Positions 42,398-51,092 of a stretch of DNA of 64,000 nt are shown piece after piece (within the stretch, counting starts at the first letter, position 1; every line of letters starts with the position of its first letter). The DNA lies in NCBI RefSeq assembly GCF_026340465.1, contig NZ_JAPEPC010000001.1:1491501-1555500 (forward strand), given 5' to 3'. This stretch comes from Streptomyces sp. NBC_01306 (GTDB lineage Bacteria; Actinomycetota; Actinomycetes; Streptomycetales; Streptomycetaceae). The translations under genes and the position numbers were made by a program. The notes below the pieces were generated by a model, which made no database searches, was not told the origin of the DNA, and was given only the letters and a program-made list of their open reading frames with translations.

Positions 42398-44800
42398 TCA
42401 GCCGAGGACGACCTCGCAGGCGTGCGTCGCGCCCGCCGTGCCCGGGGTGACCCGCAGCCGCAGCGACCGGCCGGTCGAGACCACCTGCACGGAGGGGTCC
42501 GCGCTGGTCACCCGGCGTACCGGCTGCTTCCAGACGATCTCCACCGGCTTCCCGGTCCGCGGCGGCTCGCTGATGTGCAGGGTGGCGGTGCGCCGCTTGC
42601 GCCGCACCAGCACGCTCGCCGGAGCCGAGGCGGTGAGCTGCCCCACCGTACCGGGCTGCCAGAAGTTCACCGCGGTCAGCCCGAGTGAGCGTACGGCGAC
42701 GCCCTGCTGTGCCGCCGTATTGGTCAGTACCTCCAGCCAGCCGCGGTCGGCCGCGCGGGCCGCGAGCGTGCGGGGCGAGGCGCCGGGCATCAGCAGATAC
42801 GCGTACGAGGCGTCCACCGGGTCCGTGCCGTGGTCGAGCCAGAGGGTCTGGAAGGTGCGGGTCTGCCGCTCGGTCGAGCTGGTGGTGTTGATGTCGTGCC
42901 AGGCCCCGGTGCGTGCCTCGCGCAGGGTGTGCAGCGCGTCCGTGCCACCGGGGAAGACCCATCCGCCGTGGCCCGCGAGGTGGGCCCAGCGCGGCCGGCC
43001 GCGGTCGTCCAGCGTGAACGCGGCCGTGCCGTCGGCTCCGAGGTTGCGGTTGTCGACCACCGTCTCGACCGGGACGCCGTCGGTCGCGGCGATCCCCGCA
43101 CCCAGGCAGATCACCGTGTCGGCGACGCAGAACCAGGACTTGTGGGCCTGGAGGGTGGAGAGCAGCCCCTTCACCTGCTGGCCGACGGCCGCGAACTCGC
43201 CGTCGCTCGCTCCGCCCACCCACTGGACGGCCGGCTTGGCGGCGCCCCACTCGCCGCCCGCCTCGTCGGCAAGTCGCTTGGTGGACACGGTGGTTCCGGG
43301 CATCCGGTACGGGTCGACGGTCGGCCAGAACCAGTCGGTGTAGTGGTCGTTCGCCTGCTGGCCCGGCCACCAGTAGAGCATTCCGGCGCCGGTGTGCCAG
43401 CCGTGCAGGTTCTCGCCGTTGCCGCACTCGTAGTACGAGATCCGCTCGGAGGACATCGAGATGTTCGCCGCCCAGCCGGGGCGGCGGTGCACCGCGCGGT
43501 CCATGGAGGCGAAGAGGTTGTGGGCGACCGGTTCCGGGGCCGCCGCCACCGGGGCGGCGGCGACCGCGTGCAGCCGGGAGAGGTCGGCGACGCCGAACTG
43601 CGTCGCGGTGAGGATCGGGGTCGTGGTGTCCCGCTCGATCCAGCCCTTGACCATCCCCTGCCAGCGCAGCCGCTCGGCATCGGACGCACCCCCCGCCATG
43701 ACCGCTATGGCGGCGATCAGCCCCTTCCCGTGGAAGTGGTCGCTGCGCATCACGTGCTGGTCGTCGCTGGCGAGGTAACCGCGGCTGACCGCACGCCCGT
43801 TGACGCTGTCCATGGCCAGGCCGTTGTAGATGATGGGCGCGTAGGCGTGCTCGACGCTGTCCAGGATGATCTGCCGGTTGGGGTCGGTGACGTCCCAGGT
43901 GGAGCCCGCGAGCAGGGTGAAGAGCCGGCCGAGCCCGTCCAGCATGACCTGGCCGTAGGTGCCCGAGTAGGCGATCGACGTGTGCTGGAGGAACGAGCCG
44001 TCGGGGTAGAGCCCGTCGCTCTTGGTGACGTACGGGAAGACGGGCGAGAGCGCGTCGCGGGCCAGCGCGATCTTCTCCGGGGAGCGGCCGTTCACGCCGC
44101 GCATGGTGACCGAGCGGCAGAGGTCGACCCGGTTGGCGCCGGTCGATGTGCCGGAGTAGTCGGCGAGCACCGAGTCGGGGATGAAGTGGTCGACGGCCGC
44201 GCAGGCGGCCTGGATCTGGCTGTCGGTGAGGTGGCCGTAGAGGGCGGCCACCAGGTCCATGAGCAGCCGGGGGCTGCCGATCTGCCACTCCCACCAGTTG
44301 CCGTAGACCGTCGTCGTGGGGTTGTAGATCTTCGCGGAGAGGTGGTCGATGCCGGTGATCACATCGGCGAGCAGCCCGGCGTCGCCGGTGAGCCCGGTGC
44401 CGTCCTGGAGGTACGCCTCGGCCATCGTCCACAGCCGGGTGTAGCTCTGGGTGATGCCGGCCGGCGGGTCGAACGGGTAGTCCGCCCAGAGGGACTTGTC
44501 CGCCGGGGCCATCGACGCCCGGAACTGCGTGGCGAGTTGGCCGGTCGCCTTGAGCTGGGACGCGTACGGCTCCGCGGTCGCGTCGTAACCGGTACCGAGC
44601 GCCAGATCCAGCCAGCGGCCGCGCAGCGTCGCGAACTCGTCGTCGGAGCCCGCGTCCGCAGCCGTGGCCGTTCCGGCAGTCGACGGCGCGGACGCGGCGG
44701 ACGGGGCCGCGTTCGCGTACGGCACGGCGGTCAGCGTGAGCGCGCCGGCGCCCGCGGTGGCGAGGAAGGCGCGACGGGACCAGGGGGGCAGCGAGGGCAC
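42398..44800 (-). CDS. secreted polysaccharide lyase family 8 (hyaluronate/chondroitin/xanthan lyase type)
   Basis: An 800-aa enzyme that cleaves uronic-acid polysaccharides by beta-elimination outside the cell. The start is followed by a twin-arginine signal (SRRAFLATAGAGALTLTAV). The alpha/alpha-toroid domain shows the PL8 motifs NWWEWQIGSPR (about residue 170) and DGSFLQHTSIAYSGTYG (about 270), which carry the catalytic His and Tyr. The beta-sandwich C-terminal domains include HGGWVFPGGTDALHTLREA and SYAYLLMPG. Substrate within PL8 is not certain. A DasR-like site lies 70 bases upstream, and the GH101 gene is next on the same strand. Confidence 0.9.
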   Translation of the reverse strand: MPSLPPWSRRAFLATAGAGALTLTAVPYANAAPSAASAPSTAGTATAADAGSDDEFATLRGRWLDLALGTGYDATAEPYASQLKATGQLATQFRASMAPADKSLWADYPFDPPAGITQSYTRLWTMAEAYLQDGTGLTGDAGLLADVITGIDHLSAKIYNPTTTVYGNWWEWQIGSPRLLMDLVAALYGHLTDSQIQAACAAVDHFIPDSVLADYSGTSTGANRVDLCRSVTMRGVNGRSPEKIALARDALSPVFPYVTKSDGLYPDGSFLQHTSIAYSGTYGQVMLDGLGRLFTLLAGSTWDVTDPNRQIILDSVEHAYAPIIYNGLAMDSVNGRAVSRGYLASDDQHVMRSDHFHGKGLIAAIAVMAGGASDAERLRWQGMVKGWIERDTTTPILTATQFGVADLSRLHAVAAAPVAAAPEPVAHNLFASMDRAVHRRPGWAANISMSSERISYYECGNGENLHGWHTGAGMLYWWPGQQANDHYTDWFWPTVDPYRMPGTTVSTKRLADEAGGEWGAAKPAVQWVGGASDGEFAAVGQQVKGLLSTLQAHKSWFCVADTVICLGAGIAATDGVPVETVVDNRNLGADGTAAFTLDDRGRPRWAHLAGHGGWVFPGGTDALHTLREARTGAWHDINTTSSTERQTRTFQTLWLDHGTDPVDASYAYLLMPGASPRTLAARAADRGWLEVLTNTAAQQGVAVRSLGLTAVNFWQPGTVGQLTASAPASVLVRRKRRTATLHISEPPRTGKPVEIVWKQPVRRVTSADPSVQVVSTGRSLRLRVTPGTAGATHACEVVLG

Positions 44801-44869
44801 AGGAGACTCCCGGAGACAGGGGGCGTGGATCTGCTAACCGCTGGTGTAGCAGGGCCTCAACGGCCGGGC

Positions 44870-44885
44870 AATGGTCTGGACAACA
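44870..44885 (-). promoter_or_regulatory. candidate DasR-responsive element (dre) upstream of the PL8 gene
   Basis: AATGGTCTGGACAACA matches 12 of 16 positions of the dre consensus ACTGGTCTAGACCACT, including the TGGTCT-GAC core. It lies 70 bases before the lyase start. DasR, the streptomycete GlcNAc-responsive GntR regulator, is known to bind such sites. Confidence 0.5.
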
Positions 44886-44890
44886 TGAAC

Positions 44891-44939
44891 AGAAAGCGCT
44901 TGCTCCCGGATCACCTTGAACCGGGAGCAAGCGCTTTCT
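44891..44939. terminator. 19-bp inverted repeat between GH101 and PL8 genes
   Basis: Arms 44891-44909 and 44921-44939 are perfectly complementary around an 11-base loop. It lies 68 bases past the GH101 stop, so it is a likely terminator. Each arm also contains the palindrome AAGCGCTT typical of LacI-family operators, so a regulatory role at the PL8 promoter is possible. The flanking 44940-45006 is a degenerate CCGGCC-rich repeat. Confidence 0.6.
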
Positions 44940-45006
44940 CGGTCAGCCTTCCACCGGCCGTCGGCCGGCCCTTCCCACCTCCTCGACCGGCCCCTCGACC
45001 GGCCCG

Positions 45007-48000
45007 TCAGCCGCCGCAGTGGAAGCGGGCGTCGCCCCAGTCCGCGTGATCGTTACCCGGCCCGTCGCCGCCGTCACCCGTGACGAGGTCGACGTACTTC
45101 GCCCCGGTCACATCGGCCGTCAGCGACCAGGCGCCGTCGGCCCCCTTGAGCACCGGCGACTTGACCTTCTCGGTGCCGTCGGCGACCACGCTGAACTGCA
45201 CGCTGCCGCGCGTCCCCTGCGAACTGTCGAGACCCGCCTGCGCGGTGAAGGACGTGCACCGGCCGCCCAGGTAGTAGCGGATGGTGCCGGGCGACGCGGT
45301 GCCGAGCCCCTTGGCGTACACCGTGCCGCCGATGGTCAGCGGTGTGCCGTCGCCCGCCGCCGTCTCGCCGTTGTCCATGTCCTTCTCGGCCGGTCCCCAG
45401 CCGTTCTCCATGGACGTCCAGTCGAGATCGCTGGCGTAGCGGTCCTCGGTGGGCGGCGGCGGGAGCGTGCGGACCGAGGCGGACGCGGTCAGCTTCCGGG
45501 TGCTGCCGCCGACCGTGTACGAGCCGGTGGAGCGCAGCTCGTAGGGCTGGTACGCCGCGTCGGCCGGCGGGGTGACCTGCCAGGTGCCGGTGGCCTCGGC
45601 GCCCGGGGCGACGCTGTCGAAGGTGACCGGCCCCGCGGGCTCGGCCTGCCAGCCGTCGGGGAGGTCCAGGCTCACCGAGACACCGGTCACCGCGGTCGCC
45701 TCGTAGTTGGTGAAGGTGGCCGAGACCTTGTTCTTCGCACCCGGTTCCAGGGTCTGTTCGGCCGGGTCGACGGAGAGCGTGCCGCAGGCGGCCTGTCCGG
45801 TTGCCGGGCCCAGGTCGGTCACCGTGAAGTTGTCGAGCACGAAGTCGGCACCGTCGGGCGCCCCTTCGGACTTGCGCAGCCCGGTGAAGGTGTCCCCGCA
45901 GCCGGCCGTGAGCTGCTCGCTGAAGTGCCCTGTGGTCCGCTGTCTGCCGATGGGGGTGCTCCGGGTCTCCACCGATGCGGCGCCGGAGCCCGACGTACGG
46001 TCGTAGCCATCGACCCACGCATAGGCGCCCGCGTCGCTCGACTGGTAGTCGAACCGCACCTGGTACGCGTGGCCTTCGGCCATCGGGACGGTCCACGGCG
46101 CGGTCCGGTAGACGAGGCCGGTGTTCTCCTCGTGCGACTTCAGCGACTGGCCGCTGCCGATGACGTCGTCGATGGCCTTCCCGTTCCAGCCTGCCTGTGT
46201 GTACGGGGCGTGCTTCTGCGCGATGTGGGTGCGGGGGTCGGTGTCGCCGCCCGCGTCGCCCTTGAGGAAGGGTCCCCAGCCCTGGTCGACGTGTTCGAAG
46301 TCCTCGGACGCGACCGTCCCCGCCCTGACCGTCGGAGCGTTCGCCACGACCCGGATGTCATCGAGCCGCACCGTGGCCGCCGAGCCCTTCGCGGCCTCGA
46401 TCCTGAGCGTGGTGGCGCCGTGCTCCGGTGCGGTGAAGTTGACCGCGGCCCGCTGGAACCAGGTGCCGTGCCAGTCGGATGCGGCGACCATGTTCTTCGC
46501 GGTCGACCGCTCGACCACCACCGACTTGCCGCCCGCCGAGAGCGTCGTACGTCTCGACCTGCCGGGCTGCACCTCGATCCAGGCCGATGCGGAGTAGCGG
46601 GCCCCGGGCTTGAGGCCCCTGAGCTGCTGGGAGACGGCCGCCGTGCCGCTTCCGGAGAGCGCTGCGCTGTTGCGGCCCTGACTGTCGGTGTCCCGTACGG
46701 CGGTGCCGGTCCGCTGCCAGTCGCTCAGCTTCGCGTCGTTGAAGCCGGGGTCCTTGACCTCGGTGTCCTGGCCCCAGCGGGGGTCGGCCTGCTTCGGGGC
46801 GTGGTCCGGGTAGAGCACGTACGGCTGGCCCGCCGCCGCCGTCAGGGTGATCCGCCCCTTGACCGGCTTGACGGTGCCGGCCCTGGTGCGGCCGTTGTCG
46901 GTGAGCTTGTAGACGGTGTACGTCCCGCTCCCCGGCACCTCCCAACTGGTCGTGCCACCCGTCTTGTTGTAGTGGTAGAGCTTCTTGCCGCCGTCCCACG
47001 GGATCAGGTAGTCGTTCCCGTCGATGACCTGCCGCCCGTGGTCGTAGACGGCGCGCCTGCCGTCCTTGACGGTGCCGGTCACCCCGCCGGTGAAGGTGAT
47101 GTCGTTGCCGTCCCAGCGGGTGATCTTCTGGTGCTGGAGGTATTTGGCGGGGAGGTCCTTCTGCCAGACGGTGTCGTAGAACTTCGTCCAGTCGGTCTCG
47201 CCCGTCCAGCCCTCGAACTCCTGGATGGCGGTCTGGCCGAGGACCGGATCGTTGTTCCAGACGTCCTTCTCGTCGTTCCGGATGAACCGGATGATCTTCG
47301 AGTTGAGGCCCTTGTTGTGGGCGTCGCCGTAATCCAGGTCATTGGCCCAGTGCGACCAGAGCGTGTCCCGCTCGAACTTGTCCGCCCACTCGGACGCCAG
47401 GTTCCAGCCCTGCTTGCGGACGGCCTCGGCGGTCTTGTCGGCGATCCAGCCGTGCGTGTAGTAGACGTCGAGGTAGAGCAGCGAGAGGTTGGGGTCGGTC
47501 TCGTTCCGCAGCTGCTGGAGCCGGTCGGTCAGGTCGCCGCTGTTGATGTCGTGGCGCTGGTCGATGTAGTAGCTCTGGTCCAGCCAGTTCCAGCCCTGCG
47601 CGCTCTTGTCGACCAGGCTGTCGTCGAAGTGGTGGGCGACCGGGTAGGCCTCGGTGGCGTTGATGTGCGCACCGAACGTGGCGCCCCACTTCTTGCCGTC
47701 CTTGAGCAGCTTGTTGAGGTCGGTGAGACCGCCGGCCCGGGTGTTGTAGTTGCCCCCGTAGTCGGGGTGCGCCGAGTCGTGGCCCTCGGACTGGTAGCCC
47801 TTGAGCAGGGCGAGCTGACCGAGGCCGTCGGTGGCGAGCGAGATGCGCTTGACGTCGTCCAGCGTGCGCAGGAAGGGGTGGGTGGCCTGGCTGGCGAAGT
47901 TGAACGGGATGTGGGTGATCACCCGGTCCGGGGTCTCGTTCCCGCCCTTGGGCTCGATGCCGATCGTGCGGAACGCGACGGCGCCGTCCTGCCAGTCGAC

Positions 48001-48864
48001 CACCTTGTCGCCGTTGGCGTCCGGCGTGACGACGACCTTCGCCCAGGGCAGGTTGTTCCCGCTCTCCGGCTTGGCGGCGCCGTCGCCACGGTAGGTCCAC
48101 TGCCCGGACCAGACCCCGACCCGGACGCTGCCGTCGGCCTCCTTCTGCGCCTGGTGCCAGAAGCGGGCCGCGTCGCCGTTGGTGGCGCCGGCCGGCTTGT
48201 CGTACGAGGAGTTGGACTCGACCGCTGCGGCCAGCTGCCCGGTGTTGACGATGGCGTAGGTCGCCCCGACCGGTGAGGCGTCGGTCCCGGTGTCCGCCGT
48301 GACCTTGCCGAAGACGTCGGCGGTACGGGTCGAGTCCGCGTCGAGCCGGGTGAAGGCGGTGGCGGCTCCCGGGTCGTCGGACCCCACCGAGACCAGGTCG
48401 TGGCCGGGGATGTCGATCGTCCCGACCCGGAACGCCGCGGTGTCCCGTACGGCGGTCACCCTGAACGTGGTGGCGCGCCCCGAGACCGAGAGCTTCGCGT
48501 CGATCTCGACCCCGGGCAGGGCGGCGAAGGTGAGGGTGTACGCGGCGGACGAGGCCCGGACCACGGGTGCGCCCTTCACCTGGACCGGGTACGCCTTGCC
48601 GTTGAGGGTGACGGCGGTGACCGGCTGCGTACTGCCGAGCAGCCGCGATCCGGTGCCACGGTCGGTGTACGAGACGACTCGCGGGAAGTCCCTGGCGACG
48701 GCGACCGAGAGCTGGGCCGAGCCGATGACGGCCTCGCCCCCGACGGCGCCGGTCGCGGGCGCGGCGGTGGTGGAGGCAGAGGCGGACGGGAGGGGCCCGG
48801 CCAGGGCGAATACGGCGGAGGACGCGGCGACGAGCGCGCGGACGGATCTGTATCTTCGGGGCAT
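45007..48864 (-). CDS. secreted GH101 endo-alpha-N-acetylgalactosaminidase
   Basis: A 1285-aa exported enzyme that releases core-1 O-glycans (Gal-GalNAc) from mucin-type glycoproteins. It has a signal peptide (RALVAASSAVFALAGPLPSASAS) after MPRRYRSV. The GH101 catalytic barrel has SLLYLDVYYTHGW (probable nucleophile Asp near residue 465) and NLASEWADKFERD (probable acid/base Glu near 493). Galactose-binding-like modules follow, then a NEW3-type linker domain (GVSVSLDLPDGWQAEPAG), and a C-terminal NPCBM carbohydrate-binding domain from about residue 1140 (YASDLDWTSMENGWG...GTASPGTIRYYLGG). It is a full-length modular enzyme, with the PL8 gene downstream on the same strand. An upstream in-frame ATG at 48954 would add 30 unlikely residues. 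Confidence 0.9.
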   Translation of the reverse strand: MPRRYRSVRALVAASSAVFALAGPLPSASASTTAAPATGAVGGEAVIGSAQLSVAVARDFPRVVSYTDRGTGSRLLGSTQPVTAVTLNGKAYPVQVKGAPVVRASSAAYTLTFAALPGVEIDAKLSVSGRATTFRVTAVRDTAAFRVGTIDIPGHDLVSVGSDDPGAATAFTRLDADSTRTADVFGKVTADTGTDASPVGATYAIVNTGQLAAAVESNSSYDKPAGATNGDAARFWHQAQKEADGSVRVGVWSGQWTYRGDGAAKPESGNNLPWAKVVVTPDANGDKVVDWQDGAVAFRTIGIEPKGGNETPDRVITHIPFNFASQATHPFLRTLDDVKRISLATDGLGQLALLKGYQSEGHDSAHPDYGGNYNTRAGGLTDLNKLLKDGKKWGATFGAHINATEAYPVAHHFDDSLVDKSAQGWNWLDQSYYIDQRHDINSGDLTDRLQQLRNETDPNLSLLYLDVYYTHGWIADKTAEAVRKQGWNLASEWADKFERDTLWSHWANDLDYGDAHNKGLNSKIIRFIRNDEKDVWNNDPVLGQTAIQEFEGWTGETDWTKFYDTVWQKDLPAKYLQHQKITRWDGNDITFTGGVTGTVKDGRRAVYDHGRQVIDGNDYLIPWDGGKKLYHYNKTGGTTSWEVPGSGTYTVYKLTDNGRTRAGTVKPVKGRITLTAAAGQPYVLYPDHAPKQADPRWGQDTEVKDPGFNDAKLSDWQRTGTAVRDTDSQGRNSAALSGSGTAAVSQQLRGLKPGARYSASAWIEVQPGRSRRTTLSAGGKSVVVERSTAKNMVAASDWHGTWFQRAAVNFTAPEHGATTLRIEAAKGSAATVRLDDIRVVANAPTVRAGTVASEDFEHVDQGWGPFLKGDAGGDTDPRTHIAQKHAPYTQAGWNGKAIDDVIGSGQSLKSHEENTGLVYRTAPWTVPMAEGHAYQVRFDYQSSDAGAYAWVDGYDRTSGSGAASVETRSTPIGRQRTTGHFSEQLTAGCGDTFTGLRKSEGAPDGADFVLDNFTVTDLGPATGQAACGTLSVDPAEQTLEPGAKNKVSATFTNYEATAVTGVSVSLDLPDGWQAEPAGPVTFDSVAPGAEATGTWQVTPPADAAYQPYELRSTGSYTVGGSTRKLTASASVRTLPPPPTEDRYASDLDWTSMENGWGPAEKDMDNGETAAGDGTPLTIGGTVYAKGLGTASPGTIRYYLGGRCTSFTAQAGLDSSQGTRGSVQFSVVADGTEKVKSPVLKGADGAWSLTADVTGAKYVDLVTGDGGDGPGNDHADWGDARFHCGG

Positions 48865-48975
48865 GGTCACTGGGTATCCGCGCCCCGGCCACCGGTCAAC
48901 GCCCAACACCCTTGCGGGCAGCGGCAGTCCAACAGCCGCTGCCCGAAAGTCCAAGCCGGTGCCGGGCGGCCGGCC

Positions 48976-49485
48976 TCAGCAGCCGCCGCAGTTGTAGAAC
49001 GTGACGTCCCAGTGGCTGCCCTCGTCCGCGTACACATTGCCCGCGCCGGACTTCCACTGCGGGTAGCCGTCACCGCGCAGGCCGATGTACGTGAACGTGT
49101 TCTTGACGTAGTTGGTCAGGCAGGTGGTCTTGGCGATGTCCAGCTTGTAGCCGTTCCAGTGCGAGTACGTGCCGGACGCGTGGCCCGTCTCGGTGCCTCC
49201 CGTGATGTTCATGGCGCAGCCGAGCGCGCCCTTGAGCGTCTGGGCGCCCTGTGCGGTGGCCAGGTTGAGCTGGTCGAAGGAGGTGCAGGTGGCGACGTTC
49301 CGGTCGGAGCAGCCACCGGACGACGACCAGGTGATGCCGGACGAGCGGAACATCGACGTGGCCGTGGCGTGACTGATCTTCGTCGCGGCGAAGGCGTCGG
49401 TGGCACCTCCGAGGACGCCGACGCCGGGCGCGGAGAGGACACCGAGGACGAGCGCGAGCGCGGCGAGAACCGGGCGGAGTTTCAT
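48976..49485 (-). CDS. secreted M15-like zinc peptidase (putative)
   Basis: A 169-aa exported protein with a signal peptide (MKLRPVLAALALVLGVLSAPG). In the mature part, SHWNGYKLDI fits the SxHxxGxAxD zinc motif of M15/VanY-type peptidases, and DEGSHWDVTF fits their second His site. Several cysteines (SSGGCSDR, VATCTSF, LGCAMN, TTCLTN, YNCGGC) suggest disulphides. It probably cleaves D-Ala-containing peptides or cell-wall crosslinks, but the assignment rests on motifs only. The ATG has AGGAGG upstream. It is divergent from yceI and about 110 bases upstream of the GH101 gene. Confidence 0.6.
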   Translation of the reverse strand: MKLRPVLAALALVLGVLSAPGVGVLGGATDAFAATKISHATATSMFRSSGITWSSSGGCSDRNVATCTSFDQLNLATAQGAQTLKGALGCAMNITGGTETGHASGTYSHWNGYKLDIAKTTCLTNYVKNTFTYIGLRGDGYPQWKSGAGNVYADEGSHWDVTFYNCGGC

Positions 49486-49857
49486 GGGGGATTCCTCCTG
49501 CTGATGACTGCGATGACTGCGTTGACTGCATGGAGTGCGATGTCGGCGTTGTCCGCGTTGTCTGTGGGGCTGCTGTGCAGGTGGAGCGGGACAGATAGTG
49601 CCGCAGTTCTACGCGCGTCCGCCAGAGGGCCGTCACCGTGCACCGGACACCGGTCCGCGAAGCCGCCCGCACACTCGTCCGCGCACCCATCCGCACACCC
49701 CGCCGCACACTCTTGACGAAGATGTTGAATTTTGAACCAGATGGCTCTATGGTGAATCTCGTTGAAGGTTAAACAACCTTGACGAACGCCACCTGCGCAC
49801 GCACTCCCGCGCTCACGCACCACCCATTACGCACCACCCATCACCCGAGGAGGAGCC
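49486..49857. other. 372-base divergent intergenic region
   Basis: No gene is supported. The left part has degenerate short tandem repeats (GATGACTGC/GTTGACTGC at 49503-49530, GTTGTC at 49547-49565). The middle has repeats of CCGCACAC/CCGCGCAC (49665-49710). The right part is A+T-rich and holds the yceI promoter. Confidence 0.6.
49725..49780 (+). promoter_or_regulatory. yceI promoter and overlapping palindrome
   Basis: TTGAAT (49725-49730) and TATGGT (49748-49753) are spaced by 17 bases. The palindrome AAGGTT-AAAC-AACCTT (49765-49780) would begin a few bases past the predicted transcription start, the position of a repressor operator. Confidence 0.5.
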
Positions 49858-50466
49858 ATGGCTCTGTTCAACCGCAAGTCCCCCACCGCCCCGGCAACCA
49901 CCGCCACCCTCCCGGTGGACCCCGCCCTGGCCGCCCTGTCCGGCGACTACAGCATCGACCCGGCCCACAGCGCCATCAGCTTCACCGTGCGCCACGCCAT
50001 GGTGACCAACGTGCGCGGCTCCTTCACCGAGCACGAGGGCACGCTGCACCTGGACGGCTCCGACCCCTCGAAGTCCACCGCGGCCATCGACATCCGGATC
50101 GAGAGCATCGACACCGGCATCGCGGACCGCGACGGCCACCTGCGCAGCGGCGACTTCTTCGACGCCGAGCAGTTCCCGCACATGACGTTCCGCTCCACGC
50201 ACGCCGAGCAGCTCGGCGGCGACACGTACCGCATCGTCGGCGACCTGACCATCAAGGACGTCACGAAGCCGCTCGCCATCGACCTGGAGTTCAACGGCTC
50301 GGCCACCGACGTCTACGGCAACCAGCGCGTCGGCTTCGAGGGCAGCACCGAGATCCTGCGCTCCGACTGGGGCCTGACCTGGAACGCCGCCCTGGAGACC
50401 GGTGGCGTCATGGTCAGCGACAAGGTCAAGCTGGCCTTCGACATCTCGGCGATCAAGTCCGCCTGA
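49858..50466 (+). CDS. YceI-family lipid-binding protein
   Basis: A 202-aa YceI protein, a lipocalin-like barrel that binds isoprenoid or other long lipids. GDYSIDPAHSAISFTVRHAMV, FFDAEQFPHMTFRSTHAEQ and GSTEILRSDWGLTWNAALETGG are typical. There is no signal peptide, so it is cytoplasmic as usual in streptomycetes. GAGGAGGA ribosome site. It is convergent with and directly abutting the CGNR gene. Confidence 0.92.
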   Translation: MALFNRKSPTAPATTATLPVDPALAALSGDYSIDPAHSAISFTVRHAMVTNVRGSFTEHEGTLHLDGSDPSKSTAAIDIRIESIDTGIADRDGHLRSGDFFDAEQFPHMTFRSTHAEQLGGDTYRIVGDLTIKDVTKPLAIDLEFNGSATDVYGNQRVGFEGSTEILRSDWGLTWNAALETGGVMVSDKVKLAFDISAIKSA

Positions 50467-51024
50467 TCACGGGCCCGTTGCCGCCCCTCGCCCACGCCGG
50501 TGCGCCGCGACCCGTTCGCGGGTGGCGCACCGGCGCGAGCAGTACCGGCGGGCAGGACCACTGCCCTCCACGACGAAGACGTTCCCGCAGCCCGTCGAGG
50601 CACAGACGCCGCCCGGCGGGCGCTGGCGGTCCCAGAGGCGGACGGCCAGCGCCAGACAGGACGAGGCGAGGAACCACTCGCCCCACGGCGCGTCGTCATC
50701 GCGGTCGAGGTGTGGATGCCAGGGCGTGCTGCCGTCGTGCGAGGTGAGACGGAGGCGGCCGGTGCTGCGTCGCAGCAGCCCGTTCACGGCTGACGCGGCG
50801 GCGTCGGTCCCCCCGGCCGCGAAGACCTCGCGCAGCGCGCGGGCGGCGGACCGCAGCTCTTCCATATCGCTTGCGGAGAGCGCGAGTTCACCGGTTTTGC
50901 CGTGGGTGCGCAGCACATCGGCCACCTGCCCCGCCGCCGCGGTCTCCAGGCTCAGGACGTTGATCAGAGCGGCGGTCCGCTCCAGGGTCTCGTTCGGGGT
51001 GAGCACCCGGCGAATGTAACGCAT
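50467..51024 (-). CDS. CGNR zinc-finger transcriptional regulator
   Basis: A 185-aa protein with an N-terminal ABATE-type helical domain and a C-terminal zinc finger CASTGCGNVFVVEGSGPARR-YCSRRCATRERV. The usual CGNR tetrad at the second knuckle is CATR here, but the four cysteines are kept. It is divergent from the MFS gene, and the 38 bases between the starts hold GTTAC/GTAAC boxes. It is probably the local repressor. A GTG 18 bases downstream of the ATG is an alternative start. Confidence 0.82.
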   Translation of the reverse strand: MRYIRRVLTPNETLERTAALINVLSLETAAAGQVADVLRTHGKTGELALSASDMEELRSAARALREVFAAGGTDAAASAVNGLLRRSTGRLRLTSHDGSTPWHPHLDRDDDAPWGEWFLASSCLALAVRLWDRQRPPGGVCASTGCGNVFVVEGSGPARRYCSRRCATRERVAAHRRGRGAATGP

Positions 51025-51092
51025 CTGGCGCAGGATTCGGTTACCTGCGTAACGTGATCGTGATGGAGAAGCGTTACACCCTGGCCCGTTAC
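51016..51092. promoter_or_regulatory. GTTAC/GTAAC operator boxes between CGNR regulator and MFS gene
   Basis: GTTAC-CTGC-GTAAC (51040-51053) is a perfect interrupted palindrome. Additional boxes are GTAAC at 51016 and GTTAC at 51073 and 51088, the last two inside the start of the MFS gene. Confidence 0.5.

Noticed and set aside
40377..43343. Plus-strand open frame of about 990 codons across accE, accB and part of PL8
   Set aside because: It crosses three well-supported minus-strand genes and an intergenic region, and the translation is low-complexity.
45019..48276. Plus-strand open frame of about 1085 codons opposite the GH101 gene
   Set aside because: Composition-driven shadow of the GH101 reading frame. 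It shows no start context and no recognisable domain.
49482..49823. 113-codon minus-strand frame upstream of the M15-like gene
   Set aside because: It consists of translated short repeats, lies over the yceI promoter and has no ribosome site.
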